Notes: generated from the sequence alone by a model not told the origin. 64,000 nucleotides of DNA from Bradyrhizobium sp. CCGB01 (GCF_024199795.1 NZ_JANADK010000001.1:5518001-5582000), one strand, 5' to 3'; shown: positions 41,036 through 50,232, counted from the first letter of the stretch. Program-made: numbers and translations.

Positions 41036-41797
41036 CTAGGGGTTGTCACGCCGCGGCATGAAATGGTCGAGCAAGCCCGTCGGTAGCGGAAAGACGACGG
41101 TCGACGACCGCTCGCCGGCGATGTCGTGCAGAGCCGCGAAATAACGCAGCTGCATCGCCTGAGGCTCCTGCGCGAGAATCCGGCCGGCTTCGACGAGCTT
41201 TTCGGCGGCCTGCTGCTCGCCCATCGCATTGATCACCTTGGCGCGCCGCAAGCGCTCGGCCTCGGCCTGTTTGGCAATCGCGCGCACCATGGTTTCGTTG
41301 ATATCGACGTCCTTGATCTCTATGCCGGTGACCTTGATGCCCCAGACGTCGGTCTGCTTGTCGAGGATCTCCTGGATGTCGGCGTTCAACCTGTCGCGTT
41401 CGGCCAGCATCTCGTCGAGCTCGTGCTTGCCGAGCACCGAGCGCAACGTGGTCTGGGCGAGCTGGCTGGTGGCCGCCATGTAGTCGCCGACCTTGATGAT
41501 GGCCCGTTCGGGGTCGACGATGCGGAAGTACAGAACGGCGTTGACCTTGACGGACACGTTGTCCCGCGAAATCACGTCCTGCGGCGGCACGACCTGCACC
41601 ATCACCCGTAGATCGACCTTGACGAGTTGCTGCACGACCGGAACGAGGAGGATGAGGCCCGGGCCCTTCACGCCGGTAAAGCGGCCGAGCGTGAAGATGA
41701 CGCCACGCTCGTATTCGCGCAGGATTCGAATGGCCTGGGACAGAAACATGACGACAAGCAGCGCAAGCGCCGCATAGGTCAGATATTCCAGCATCAT
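41036..41797 (-). CDS. Slipin/stomatin-like SPFH membrane protein
   Basis: 253 residues. An N-terminal membrane hairpin or helix (about 5-22) precedes the SPFH/band-7 domain: [40 protein letters not shown], then [20 protein letters not shown] coiled coil with [20 protein letters not shown] forms the oligomerisation tail. It starts within the last bases of the upstream NfeD gene (overlap of four), the classic NfeD-slipin pairing. It scaffolds membrane domains; the NfeD partner is thought to cleave or regulate it. Confidence 0.92.
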   Translation of the reverse strand: MMLEYLTYAALALLVVMFLSQAIRILREYERGVIFTLGRFTGVKGPGLILLVPVVQQLVKVDLRVMVQVVPPQDVISRDNVSVKVNAVLYFRIVDPERAIIKVGDYMAATSQLAQTTLRSVLGKHELDEMLAERDRLNADIQEILDKQTDVWGIKVTGIEIKDVDINETMVRAIAKQAEAERLRRAKVINAMGEQQAAEKLVEAGRILAQEPQAMQLRYFAALHDIAGERSSTVVFPLPTGLLDHFMPRRDNP

Positions 41798-43161
41798 GAT
41801 GTACCTCCATCGCCTGTTGGTGCGCGCCGGATCAGCAGCGTCAGGTCGACGACGTTGGCGATTTCGACCGTCTCTCCGGGCTTGAACGTTTCGGCGCCGC
41901 GCGCCTGCCAGCGCTCACCATGGGCGAAGACATGACCTTCGCTCCCGTTCCAGTCGAGAACCTCGGCGGGCAAGCCCCGCATGGCCTGCGCGCCAACCCG
42001 TTCAGGAGCCTTGGCGGCGCGCCGAAGCGAACCAAGCACGACGAGCGCGAAGCCGATGAACACCGCCGCAGTGATGCCGATCACCCACCACGACAAATGG
42101 TAGCCGGGCGCCTCGACCCTGAACAGCATCAGCGCTCCCAGCACGAAAGCGATGATCCCTCCGAGACCGATCACCACGGTCGGATTGAAGGCTTCGACGG
42201 TGAGAAGCACGATACCGATCAACATCAGGGCAAGGCCGGCGTAGTTGATCGGCAGCAGATTGAGGGCATAAAGGCCGATCAGCAGGCAGATCGCGCCGAC
42301 GACTCCCGGGGCGACGGCACCGGGCGACATGAACTCGAAGATCAGGCCGTAGATGCCGACCATCAGGAGAATGAACGCCACGTTCGGATCGGTGATCACC
42401 GCCAGGAAGCGGGATATCGCTCCGGGGTCGGCGGCTTCAACGACCGCATCCTTCGTCGCGAGGCGCTGGGTCCTGCCGCCTGCAACTTCCACCTCGCGGC
42501 CATCGAGCCGCCTCAGCAATTCAGCCTGGTCGCGCGCGACGAGATCGATGGCATGCGCCTCCAGCGCGCCGTTGGCGGACAGCGTGGCAGCTTCACGGAC
42601 CGCCTTCTCCGCCCAGTCCGCATTGCGGTTGCGCAGCTCGGCGAGGCTGCGGATGAAGGCGACGGCATCGTTCGTCACCTTCGCCGTCATCGCGTCCTTC
42701 GGCTCATCCTTCTTGTCTTTGCTATCCTTGTCGGGTGTGCCGCTCGGCAGGCCCGGCAGCGGCCCGCCAATCTGCACCGGCGTCGCGGCACCGATATTGG
42801 TGCCTGGCGCCATCGCAGCAATGTGGGTCGCATAAAGGATATAGGTCCCCGCGCTCGCCGCGTGGGCGCCGGAGGGCGCGACGTAACCGACGACGGGGAT
42901 GGGCGAGGCCAGCACATCCGCGATGATCTCACGCATGCTGGAATTGAGGCCGCCGGGGGTGTTCATTCTCAGAAGCACGACCTCGGCGCGCCGTTCGCTT
43001 GCCTTGGCCAGGGCCTCCTTCACGTAGCTGGCCGACGCAGGGCCAATGGCCCCGTCGATCGAAACAACCAGTGCAATACGACCGCTCTCCTCCGCTGAAC
43101 TGGGAAGGAGGCAGCAGATCAAAGCCACGACGCCAATCGCCGCAACGAGGGCCGCCTTCAT
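41794..43161 (-). CDS. NfeD family membrane-bound serine protease
   Basis: 455 residues from the ATG at 43161; the frame is open far upstream but the signal peptide begins here. The ClpP-like protease domain has [14 protein letters not shown] and the catalytic Ser in [12 protein letters not shown]; the general-base Lys is probably in [12 protein letters not shown]. Four or five membrane helices (about 265-380) are followed by a C-terminal OB-fold NfeD domain ([20 protein letters not shown]). Long-form NfeD proteins (1510-N type) cleave stomatin C-termini. It is cotranscribed with the slipin gene. Confidence 0.9.
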   Translation of the reverse strand: MKAALVAAIGVVALICCLLPSSAEESGRIALVVSIDGAIGPASASYVKEALAKASERRAEVVLLRMNTPGGLNSSMREIIADVLASPIPVVGYVAPSGAHAASAGTYILYATHIAAMAPGTNIGAATPVQIGGPLPGLPSGTPDKDSKDKKDEPKDAMTAKVTNDAVAFIRSLAELRNRNADWAEKAVREAATLSANGALEAHAIDLVARDQAELLRRLDGREVEVAGGRTQRLATKDAVVEAADPGAISRFLAVITDPNVAFILLMVGIYGLIFEFMSPGAVAPGVVGAICLLIGLYALNLLPINYAGLALMLIGIVLLTVEAFNPTVVIGLGGIIAFVLGALMLFRVEAPGYHLSWWVIGITAAVFIGFALVVLGSLRRAAKAPERVGAQAMRGLPAEVLDWNGSEGHVFAHGERWQARGAETFKPGETVEIANVVDLTLLIRRAPTGDGGTS

Positions 43162-43355
43162 GGTCTGCACGGCAGGGCTCCCTTGCAGTGCATATGGTGC
43201 GCGTCTGTCGAACCTCAATGTGGGCGCGGGCAGGCCATCGTCGCGATTGTGCGACGCAATGGAAATCGCCCCGCAGATCGGTCGAGCACGTGGCGGTGGC
43301 GGACCATGCCCTTGGGACCATTGCTTGGGCCGATCCGCCCGCGCCCCCTGTGCTG

Positions 43356-43613
43356 CTACGGCCGCGGGGCCCGCACCCCATCCGCGCCGATCGCGCCGAA
43401 CGTGCTCGCGATGATCTCGCTCGTCGGCTGCATGCCGCCGAGCGACCAGTGCGAGGGCTCCTGCTCCTCGATCCTGACCCAGACGTTGCGGCGGAAGTCC
43501 GGATTGCCCTGCCCTTCGACCTCGACCAGGAGGTCGGTGACGCGCTCGAGCAGCGCTTTCTTCTGTGTGGCATCCAGGATGCCGCGGACGGTGGAAATGG
43601 TGACGTAAGGCAT
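43356..43613 (-). CDS. 4-oxalocrotonate tautomerase family protein
   Basis: 85 residues from the ATG at 43613, chosen over 43625 because the family needs Pro directly after the initiator Met (MPYVTISTVRGIL). After Met removal Pro1 would be the catalytic base. The protein is longer than the 62-residue classic 4-OT, with an extra C-terminal part (NVWVRIEEQEPSHWSLGG). The physiological substrate is not known. It lies 195 bp upstream of nfeD in the same direction; any functional link is uncertain. Confidence 0.82.
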   Translation of the reverse strand: MPYVTISTVRGILDATQKKALLERVTDLLVEVEGQGNPDFRRNVWVRIEEQEPSHWSLGGMQPTSEIIASTFGAIGADGVRAPRP

Positions 43614-43765
43614 GTCTCTCTCCAATCATGTCGGGTGACGACGGTTCGGAGATTGAACCGGACCTGCCGGAGACGGCAGTGGCGGATAAGACAGAGATCG
43701 GGCAATTTCCGCCATAGCGCCCGCGCGCCGATCGGCTAGGATGGCCGCCCCTGCCCGGAGGTCTC

Positions 43766-44743
43766 ATGAAGCTCGCAATTCTGGCGCTGGAAGGTTGCAT
43801 GCATTCGGCGATCGCGGGGATCGCCGACATCCTCTCGCTCGCCAATCATGTCATGCAGCAGAGCGGCGCGAAAACGCGCTTCGCCTGGCAGACGCTGTCG
43901 CTGGACGGCAAGGCGGTGCGCGCCGGCGGCGGCCAGATGGTCGCGGTCGACGGTGCGATCGGCAAACGCGCTCGCTTCGACGCGATCATCGTCCCCGGCA
44001 ACCTCGTCGATCACGTCACGGCGGAACGGCTGCGACCGCAATATGCTCGCGCCGGCGCCTGGCTCCGGCAACAGCACGCAGGCGGCCGGCTGATCGGCGC
44101 GTTTTGCAGCGGCGTGTTCCTGCTCGCCGGTGCCGGCCTGCTCGACAACCGCCGCGCCACCATCACCTGGTGGCTGCAAAGCGAGCTGCGCCAGCGTCAC
44201 CCCAGCATCGACCTCGCCGCCGACGCCGTCATCACCGTGGCGGACCGCATCGTCTGCGCGGCCGGACCGATGTCGTGGGTCGACCTCCTCCTCAAGTTGA
44301 TCGAGACGGTCGAGGGCAAGGAGACCGCAAAACTCTGCGCCGACTACGTCGTGATCGACACGGCGCAGCGCAGCCAATCGATCTTCATGCCCGTCGGCTA
44401 TCTGCTCTCGCAGGACCCGCTGCTGACCAGGGCCGACCTGCTGGTTCGCCGCACCGGCAAGAGCCCGATGACGGTCAAGCGCCTCGCCGGTGCGCTCGGC
44501 CTCAGCGAGCGCACGCTGAACCGGAAGTTCCAGGAGCTCACGCGCGAGCCGCCGCAAGCCTTCATCATGCGCCGCCGCGTCGAGCACGCGCGCACGCTGC
44601 TGGAGACGACGACGCAGCCGATCAAGACCATCGCACGCACGGCCGGCTACGAGGACGAGAGCAGCTTCCGCAAGGCCTTCCGCAAGCTCACCCTGATGTC
44701 ACCGCAGGCCTATCGCGCGCGGCGGATGGAGCGGGCGGCGTGA
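43766..44743 (+). CDS. GlxA-type transcriptional regulator (DJ-1/PfpI + AraC domains)
   Basis: 325 residues. The N-terminal DJ-1/PfpI-like sensor (about 1-180) includes AFCSGVFLLAGAGLLDNRRA with a conserved Cys. The C-terminal AraC DNA-binding domain (about 220-325) has two helix-turn-helix motifs (VKRLAGALGLSERTLNRKFQ and IKTIARTAGYEDESSFRKAF) and ends in SPQAYRARRMERAA. The last 40 or so bases of the gene are repeated 2.1 kb downstream at 46825-46868. The regulated genes are not identifiable; it faces away from the tautomerase. Confidence 0.88.
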   Translation: MKLAILALEGCMHSAIAGIADILSLANHVMQQSGAKTRFAWQTLSLDGKAVRAGGGQMVAVDGAIGKRARFDAIIVPGNLVDHVTAERLRPQYARAGAWLRQQHAGGRLIGAFCSGVFLLAGAGLLDNRRATITWWLQSELRQRHPSIDLAADAVITVADRIVCAAGPMSWVDLLLKLIETVEGKETAKLCADYVVIDTAQRSQSIFMPVGYLLSQDPLLTRADLLVRRTGKSPMTVKRLAGALGLSERTLNRKFQELTREPPQAFIMRRRVEHARTLLETTTQPIKTIARTAGYEDESSFRKAFRKLTLMSPQAYRARRMERAA

Positions 44744-44746
44744 GGC
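44703..44746. repeat. 44-bp direct repeat, copy 1 (3' end of GlxA-type gene)
   Basis: CGC-AGGCCTATCGCGCGCGG...CGGCGTGAGGC includes the last codons and stop of the regulator. It matches 46825-46868 at 42 of 44 positions. The two copies bracket the AraC regulator-hydrolase module. Confidence 0.85.
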
Positions 44747-44798
44747 CGGCCGAACTCCCGCGAATTGCAGACTCAAGAAGCGGCACGACTTCAGCTGG

Positions 44799-45761
44799 TC
44801 AAAGTCGATCGGCTACTTGTGCCTTCTGAGCTTTCCCTTCGCCACTGTCAGAGCGTCGAGCGGCTCGGTACCTGCCAGGCGATAGGCCGTGACATCGATG
44901 GAACAGCTTCGAAAATGCCGCTGCTGTCTCGTAACCGACCCGGCTGGCAATCCGTGCAATGGGCTCATCGCTGGTTTCCAGCAGGAACGCCGCTTCCGCC
45001 ATGCGGCGCTCGATCACATAGCGATGCATGGACTGGCCGACGAGCTTGGTAAAGCGCGCCGAAAATACCGAGCGGCCGAGTCCCACGCGTTGGCCGAGGT
45101 CGCTCAGCGCCCAGGGCCGCTCCGGGTTTTCGTGAATCAGCTTGAGGGCCGGTCCGATGTGCGGGTCGGATATGGCCCCGAGCCAGCCACCTTGTCCGGG
45201 ACTGAGAGACGCGATCCAGCTCCGAAGCACCTCGACGAAGAGCACTTCCGTCAGTCGTGAAAGCGCGACGCTTTGGCCAGGACGTTCGAGCGCGGACTCG
45301 CTGACCATGCGGCGCAGGATTGCTTCAAACCAGCCACCGTCCGCCGTCGGCTTCAACAGGAGCACGGGCGGAAGTAGCTCCAGCACGCTGCCAAACAACG
45401 GCCGTGACACCGTGAAATTGCCGCAGATCATGGTCGAGAGCGGCTTTGCACGGCTGCCATGACGAACGACGCCAAGACGCGGGGACGATCGATCGATGTC
45501 CATGATCCGCAAAGGCTTGGTCCGGCGATCCGAATAAAACACATGCGGCTCTCCGCGTGTGATGACGACGAAATCGCCCTCGGTCATCTGGATTTCCTGC
45601 CCCTGTTCGAGCGCGAGGGTCGCGGAGCCCTGGCTGAGATAGTGAAACAGGGCGTAGGGACGCTGCGGCAACTCGAGATGCCAGGGATGTCCAAGCTCGA
45701 AATGAAAAAGCAGCGTCCCGCCGAGACGCACGCGATCGAGCACCTGGGTGAGGATATCCAT
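44799..45761 (-). CDS. AraC family transcriptional regulator (cupin sensor)
   Basis: 320 residues from the ATG at 45761. The N-terminal cupin-like domain (about 1-115: FELGHPWHLELPQRPYALFH, TEGDFVVITRGEPHVF) is of the AraC-binding type linked to chemoattractant or redox ligands. The C-terminal HTH pair is visible in LSDLGQRVGLGRSVFSARFT and IARIASRVGYETAAAFSKLF. It is divergent from the secreted hydrolase gene (217 bp apart) and is the obvious candidate to control it. Both lie inside the 44-bp direct-repeat bracket. Its end converges on the GlxA-type gene. Confidence 0.88.
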   Translation of the reverse strand: MDILTQVLDRVRLGGTLLFHFELGHPWHLELPQRPYALFHYLSQGSATLALEQGQEIQMTEGDFVVITRGEPHVFYSDRRTKPLRIMDIDRSSPRLGVVRHGSRAKPLSTMICGNFTVSRPLFGSVLELLPPVLLLKPTADGGWFEAILRRMVSESALERPGQSVALSRLTEVLFVEVLRSWIASLSPGQGGWLGAISDPHIGPALKLIHENPERPWALSDLGQRVGLGRSVFSARFTKLVGQSMHRYVIERRMAEAAFLLETSDEPIARIASRVGYETAAAFSKLFHRCHGLSPGRYRAARRSDSGEGKAQKAQVADRL

Positions 45762-45977
45762 GCCACCCAAGCTAATCCGATGGACGATCAGACACAACAT
45801 CCGGACGATTGATCCCTATCGTCCGGAAGGTCTGCGCAATAGGTCATGCCGCGGCGGGCCGACGTTACGTGCGGCAACCATTTCGCCAACCGCAGATGGA
45901 AGAACCGCGACCTCACTGGAAACGCCTGTCCACTCCCCCCGGACTGGGTTCGTCCGACATGCCTACAGGAACATTCA

Positions 45978-46748
45978 ATGCGAAATATTCTCCTCTCAGC
46001 TGCCGCTGTACTCCTGGCCGGGTCGACATTGGTCGGCTCCGTCCGTTCCGCCGAACTGCCCAAGGGAGCAGCCCACAACATCGTGCTCGTGCACGGCGCT
46101 TTCGTGGACCAGACGAGCTGGCAGCCCGTTGCCGATATTCTCACAAAGAAAGGCTACAACGTCACGCTCGTCGAAAATCCGCTCACCTCCCTTGCTGCTG
46201 ATGTTGATGCCACCAAGCAAGCGCTCGCGAAGCAGGACGGCAGGACCGTTCTGGTCGGCCACTCATGGGGCGGCGTGATGATCACGCAAGCCGGCAACGA
46301 TCCCAAGGTTTCGGCACTGGTTTATGTTTCCGCCTTTGCACCGGAGGTCGGTGAATCCTTGGCGGCGCTGGCAAAGGCCGGCCCGCCGACCGAAGGCGGC
46401 AACGCGATCCATCCCGACGCGAGGGGCAATCTGTACATCGATCCCAAGGTGTTTCCGTCGGCTGTCGCGGCGGACCTTCCTCCGGAGATCGCCGAGCACC
46501 TGGCTCACTCGCAGCTTCCGCTGAATCACGTCGCGTTCGAGGCCCCCGTAACCATTGCGGCCTGGCGTGACAAGCCGACGTTCTATGTCATCAGCACGAA
46601 GGACAAAGTCCTCGCGCCCGAGGCCCAGAAGTCGTTCGCAGCCAGGATCAAGGCTCAGACAACGGAAGTCGCCGGCAGCCATGCCTCGCTCGTCGTTCAT
46701 GCGAAGCAAGTCGCTGAAGTCATCGAAAAGGCAGCGCTCGCGAAGTGA
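45978..46748 (+). CDS. Secreted alpha/beta hydrolase
   Basis: 256 residues from the ATG at 45978; the frame extends upstream to 45846 but the signal peptide (NILLSAAAVLLAGSTLVGSV) starts here. The oxyanion motif is VLVHGAFVDQTSW, the nucleophile elbow VGHSWGGVMI, the acid probably Asp in STKDKVLAPE and the His in AGSHASLVVHAK. The pattern is that of exported salicylate-esterase/haloperoxidase-like hydrolases. Periplasmic or secreted; substrate unknown. It is followed by a perfect 12-bp hairpin. Confidence 0.87.
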   Translation: MRNILLSAAAVLLAGSTLVGSVRSAELPKGAAHNIVLVHGAFVDQTSWQPVADILTKKGYNVTLVENPLTSLAADVDATKQALAKQDGRTVLVGHSWGGVMITQAGNDPKVSALVYVSAFAPEVGESLAALAKAGPPTEGGNAIHPDARGNLYIDPKVFPSAVAADLPPEIAEHLAHSQLPLNHVAFEAPVTIAAWRDKPTFYVISTKDKVLAPEAQKSFAARIKAQTTEVAGSHASLVVHAKQVAEVIEKAALAK

Positions 46749-46754
46749 GGGTGC

Positions 46755-46782
46755 CGCTCCCGGCGCTTTCGCGCCGGGAGCG
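46755..46782 (+). terminator. Hairpin terminator after hydrolase gene
   Basis: CGCTCCCGGCGC-TTTC-GCGCCGGGAGCG, a perfect 12-bp stem beginning six bases after the stop. No U-run follows. The remaining sequence to the RAYT gene (46783-47098) holds the repeat copy and a REP but no gene I can support. Confidence 0.6.
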
Positions 46783-46824
46783 CGCCTGCTCGCTCAGCAG
46801 AATGCGAAACGGACCGTGATGCGC

Positions 46825-46868
46825 CGCGGGCCTATCGCGCGCGACGGATGGAGCGGGCGGCGTGAGGC
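46825..46868. repeat. 44-bp direct repeat, copy 2 (orphan GlxA-type 3' end)
   Basis: It matches 44703-44746 with two substitutions and could encode AYRARRMERAA followed by TGA, exactly like the end of the regulator, but no gene precedes it. Weaker similarity continues about 15 bp upstream with a small gap (CCGTGATGCGCCGC against CCCTGATGTCACCGC). Confidence 0.85.
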
Positions 46869-47055
46869 ACCTCGAAGCCGTCAGCTTTCGTTCTGCATCT
46901 GACTCCACTTCGTTCTCGAAGAACAAATCAGAGCCGCAAAAATTGGCGCGGGCCAATTCCTACTGATTCGTTTATCTCGCCCAGATTTTGGAGTGCACCT
47001 TGAATACGTGGCGCAGTCCTCGGCAGCCTTCCCGTCACGAGCGAAGTCGTCGTAG

Positions 47056-47083
47056 GGCGGATTAGCCGAAGGCGTAATCCGCC
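47056..47083. repeat. REP element, left of RAYT
   Basis: GGCGGATTA-GCC-GAA-GGC-G-TAATCCGCC, a 28-base imperfect palindrome with the bulged-stem form of REP sequences. Its exact reverse complement lies at 47658-47685. It begins 15 bp downstream of the transposase stop. Confidence 0.9.
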
Positions 47084-47098
47084 GACTGCCAGCGACGA

Positions 47099-47632
47099 TC
47101 ACGCGCGTTCGCCAAATTCACCGTCCGCGCTGCTATCTCCCGCCCAATCACCGGGAAACAATCCGGCCTGTACGTCTCGGTGGAATGACGAATGCGGCCA
47201 ATCCAGCACGCGGCTCACATACCCATGTTTCACGGGATTGATGTAGCAATACTCGACATGGCGCGCGTAGTCGGTCTCATCGCGGATGAGATGCTCCCAG
47301 AATCGATTCTGCCATACGCCACGCTCATGTCCCGCGATCTGCACCGCAGTTAAAGGCTCGGTCTTCGGCAAGGTCTTCGCGAAGCGCGTCTTGATCAGTC
47401 TCCATCGCACGGAAAAATCAGCGTCGCCGTCCGGAAGCGTCCAGACTGCGAGGAGGTGGTTCGGAAGAACGACAAACGCATCGATCGTCAAAGGATAATC
47501 CCGGCGTGTCTCTGCAACGGCCGCGCGCAGCGCCGCGATGTGCTCGACGAGCAGCCTCTGCTTCCGGTCGAGCAGATTGACCGTGAAGAACCAGCAACCA
47601 CCCGGAACAAATGCACGGCGATAGTTTGGCAT
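47099..47632 (-). CDS. REP-associated tyrosine transposase (RAYT, Y1/HUH family)
   Basis: 177 residues (MPNYRRAFVPGGCWFFTVNL). The family landmarks are present: LTIDAFVVLPNHLLAVWTLP at the HUH position, a D-x-S-x-RW segment (DADFSVRWRLIKTRFAKTL), QNRFWEHLIRDETDYARHVE and EYCYINPVKHGYV, which carries the candidate catalytic Tyr. The usual second His of the HUH motif (PNHLH) is Leu61 here, codon CTC instead of CAC, which may abolish catalysis. It is framed by two REP sequences in opposite orientation, as expected for a single-copy domesticated RAYT. Confidence 0.92.
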   Translation of the reverse strand: MPNYRRAFVPGGCWFFTVNLLDRKQRLLVEHIAALRAAVAETRRDYPLTIDAFVVLPNHLLAVWTLPDGDADFSVRWRLIKTRFAKTLPKTEPLTAVQIAGHERGVWQNRFWEHLIRDETDYARHVEYCYINPVKHGYVSRVLDWPHSSFHRDVQAGLFPGDWAGDSSADGEFGERA

Positions 47633-47657
47633 TGAAGCCGCCTAGCCACATCAAGAT

Positions 47658-47685
47658 GGCGGATTACGCCTTCGGCTAATCCGCC
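47658..47685. repeat. REP element, right of RAYT
   Basis: GGCGGATTACGCC-TTC-GGC-TAATCCGCC form, the exact reverse complement of 47056-47083 over 28 bases. It lies 25 bp upstream of the transposase start. Confidence 0.9.
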
Positions 47686-47705
47686 TTACGCAACGATGCG
47701 CATCG

Positions 47706-48317
47706 TCACTTGTCGGGAAAGTTCACCCCGATCTCCGTCACCACCGGCGCAAACTTCACCAACGCCGCACTGTCGGAGGCCGCCTTCACGCCGTCACCCG
47801 ACAACGATTTGGGCGCACTCGCTTTCTTGCCGAAGCGGATCGTGACGATGCAGCCGCCATCCAGCGGACGGCTGAGCGCGCCGCCTTTCCAGTCGGTAAC
47901 GAAGCCGCCGTAATCCCACTCAAAGCCGCTGACGAGGAACGGCTTGCCGTTGGCTTTCTGCACGTCGGCCAGGCTCGATCCGATCGTGACTCCATTGACG
48001 TTCCAGAGACTGGGCTTGCCAGCGTCGCGCAAGGTCAAGCCGGAGGCGCGTTTGCCCTTGTCGTCGGTGAAGGCGACCTCGATGCGGCGGTCTCTCGCTT
48101 TCGGAAACAGCACGATACCCTTGTATTGCTCGCCCTCGGCGCCCGGCAGGCCCTGCACCACGGCGTCTTTGCCGAAGCGCTGCTTCAGGCTTCGTTCGGT
48201 GTCGTCAGGCGCCACGGGTGAAGCGCAGGTGATCGGCCCTTCCTGGGGCGGCGCGGTCTGGGCGAGTGCGGGGGATGCGAAAAGGACAAGGAATGTGGCG
48301 GCCGAGGCGCGGATCAT
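47706..48317 (-). CDS. Exported hypothetical protein
   Basis: 203 residues from the ATG at 48317, which gives a clean signal peptide (MIRASAATFLVLFASPALA). The frame upstream runs through a repeat and is rejected. The mature part begins PPQEGPITCASPVAPDDTER and has one further Cys in LDGGCIVTIRF, so a disulfide is possible. The fold looks mixed alpha/beta and I recognise no family. It probably resides in the periplasm. The neighbours are a RAYT cassette and a palindromic repeat, so there is no functional context. Confidence 0.72.
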   Translation of the reverse strand: MIRASAATFLVLFASPALAQTAPPQEGPITCASPVAPDDTERSLKQRFGKDAVVQGLPGAEGEQYKGIVLFPKARDRRIEVAFTDDKGKRASGLTLRDAGKPSLWNVNGVTIGSSLADVQKANGKPFLVSGFEWDYGGFVTDWKGGALSRPLDGGCIVTIRFGKKASAPKSLSGDGVKAASDSAALVKFAPVVTEIGVNFPDK

Positions 48318-48406
48318 CGTGTGCAATTCCAATCTCGAAAATAAGCTGGAAGGTACCGCGCGCGGCTGATCCGGCACAACTCGAAAGCGCGACCGTGCCG
48401 CCTCCT

Positions 48407-48486
48407 CGTCATTGCGTGCGCAGCGATGCAATCCAGACCGTCTCCGCGGAAAGACTCTGGATTGCATCGCTGCGCTCGCAATGACG
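48407..48486. repeat. Extragenic palindrome, family A, copy 2
   Basis: CGTCATTGCGTGCGCAGCGA...AATCCAGA and TCTGGATTGCAT...GCTCGCAATGACG arms. Same family as 25037-25124, with point differences that are mostly matched in the other arm. It lies between two genes of the same direction (PuuD-like and the exported protein). Confidence 0.85.
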
Positions 48487-48528
48487 ATGTGGCCGGAGTG
48501 TGCCTAAAATGACCGAGCTTGCAGCCCC

Positions 48529-49302
48529 CTACGCCGCCGCCTTCTGCTTCGCCACCATGGCTTCGCCAAACGCCTCGAACAGCTTGCGGTTGATCGGATT
48601 GCGCTGCGGGTCGTATTCGGCGTGCCATTGCACGCCGAGCGCGAAGGTCGGGGCTTCCGCGATGCGGATCGCCTCGATGGTGCCGTCCTCGGCAATGCCC
48701 TCGATCAGCACGCGCTTGCCGGGATCGAGGATGCCCTGGCCGTGCAGCGAATTGACCCTGATCTTCTCGCAGCCGAGCAGCGTCGCGAACGCCCCGCCCG
48801 GCGTCAGGTCCACATCGTGACGGTCGGCGAACACCACGGTCGGATCGGGATGGATCTCGCCGTTCTCGAGCCGGGGCATCCGATGGTTCATGCGGCCGGG
48901 GATTTCACGGATCTCGGGATGCAGCGAGCCGCCGAAGGCGACGTTCATCTCCTGCAGGCCGCGGCAGATGCCGAACAGCGGGATGCCGCGGGCGACGCAG
49001 GCGACCGAAAGCGCCAGCGCCACCTCGTCGCGGTGGATGTCGTAGGGCTCGTGCCGCTCACACGGGTCGACATTGAAGCGGGTCGGATGGACGTTGGCGC
49101 GGGCGCCGGTGAGCACGATCCCGTCGACCAGGTCGAGAAGCGCACCGATATCGGTGATGTCGGGTGCTCCCGCAAACATCATCGGCAAGCCGCCCGAGAC
49201 CTCGGCCACGGCGCGCAAATTTCGCTCGCCGACCATCTGGACCTGAAATCGATTTTCGACGCGATGGGCGTTCCCGATCACGCCGACGACCGGCTTTCTC
49301 AT
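48529..49302 (-). CDS. Gamma-glutamyl-gamma-aminobutyrate hydrolase family protein (PuuD-like)
   Basis: 257 residues. A class I glutamine-amidotransferase-like hydrolase: nucleophile Cys in LFGICRGLQEMNV, catalytic His and Glu in LGVQWHAEYDP, and VDGIVLTGARANVHP near the start. The family acts on gamma-glutamyl-GABA in putrescine degradation, but no other puu genes are nearby, so the exact substrate is uncertain. Transcribed alone or with the exported protein downstream, separated by a palindrome. Confidence 0.85.
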   Translation of the reverse strand: MRKPVVGVIGNAHRVENRFQVQMVGERNLRAVAEVSGGLPMMFAGAPDITDIGALLDLVDGIVLTGARANVHPTRFNVDPCERHEPYDIHRDEVALALSVACVARGIPLFGICRGLQEMNVAFGGSLHPEIREIPGRMNHRMPRLENGEIHPDPTVVFADRHDVDLTPGGAFATLLGCEKIRVNSLHGQGILDPGKRVLIEGIAEDGTIEAIRIAEAPTFALGVQWHAEYDPQRNPINRKLFEAFGEAMVAKQKAAA

Positions 49303-49392
49303 CTCCCGTTCCGACCTCCCCCGTAAGAAGATTCTCCAAACATGCCCCCCGGATGGAACAAATTCAACAGAAGGGATCGCGGGACGGCAATG

Positions 49393-50097
49393 CTATTTTC
49401 GCGCAAATGCCTCCCGGGCGTCGATCGCGCCCCCGACAGGCAGGCCGGCGGCCTTCAGCGCGGTTGCCGCCGCCTCGCCCGGCGCGGCCAGCCAGGGCAG
49501 TTTCGCCTCGATTCCGCGCGTGACGGGCTCGCCGAGCACGCCCCCGAAATCGATCGGCCAGAACCCGTTGGGTACCACCTCGGCGGTAAGGCCGCGGACG
49601 GCATAGCCGTCGCCCAGAACCGCCTCTGCATGATCTCCGGCGACGAGGCGCGCTGTCGCCGGATCCTTGGGATCGCCAAGGCTCACGAGCACGGGGATCA
49701 GCTCCCCCTGCACCGGGACAATGCCGGTCTGCCGGTTGATGTCGTTGAACGAGACGCGGTTGCTCCGCGCGGCGCCATAGGCGCGGAGCGCGACATAGTT
49801 GATGTCGTCGAGGTCGAGCTTGCCGCCCTGCTGATGCGCCAGCAATGCCACCAGGTTCTTGCCTTGACCAAGGTCGACGAACACGGCCTCCCCGCGCATC
49901 GTGGTGCGGCCGCCCCGGTTGTAGTTGCGGTCGGGAACGACGGCCAGAATGCCCGATGCGGTCCTGATCCCGTCAGGCGTCGTCACCTCGACCGTGAGGC
50001 GATACTTATGGCCGGGGCGGTTGATCCGGATCTGGTCGCCGATCACGAGCACGGCCAGAAGCCCGAGCAGACCGGCCCATTTGCTGATGAAACTCAA
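49393..50097 (-). CDS. Membrane-anchored hypothetical protein
   Basis: 234 residues. One N-terminal helix (WAGLLGLLAVLVIGDQI, about 7-23) anchors a periplasmic domain of beta-rich character (YRLTVEVTTPDGIRTASGI, RTTMRGEAVFVDLGQGKN). I do not recognise the family. A possible ligand or peptide site cannot be assigned. It is divergent from the AI-2E family transporter with a 135-bp gap. Codon use is like its neighbours, so there is no sign of recent transfer. Confidence 0.72.
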   Translation of the reverse strand: MSFISKWAGLLGLLAVLVIGDQIRINRPGHKYRLTVEVTTPDGIRTASGILAVVPDRNYNRGGRTTMRGEAVFVDLGQGKNLVALLAHQQGGKLDLDDINYVALRAYGAARSNRVSFNDINRQTGIVPVQGELIPVLVSLGDPKDPATARLVAGDHAEAVLGDGYAVRGLTAEVVPNGFWPIDFGGVLGEPVTRGIEAKLPWLAAPGEAAATALKAAGLPVGGAIDAREAFARK

Positions 50098-50232
50098 GCG
50101 CCCCCCACCTGTTTTCTCTCATCGCTCTGCACCGTTCGCGCGGCAGCGTCAAACCAGCGCGTTGACGCGGCCTTGATTGGAAGCGCGTTTGTCGAAAGAG
50201 TGCGGCTCGCGGCACGCTGAAAAGGACCCGAT

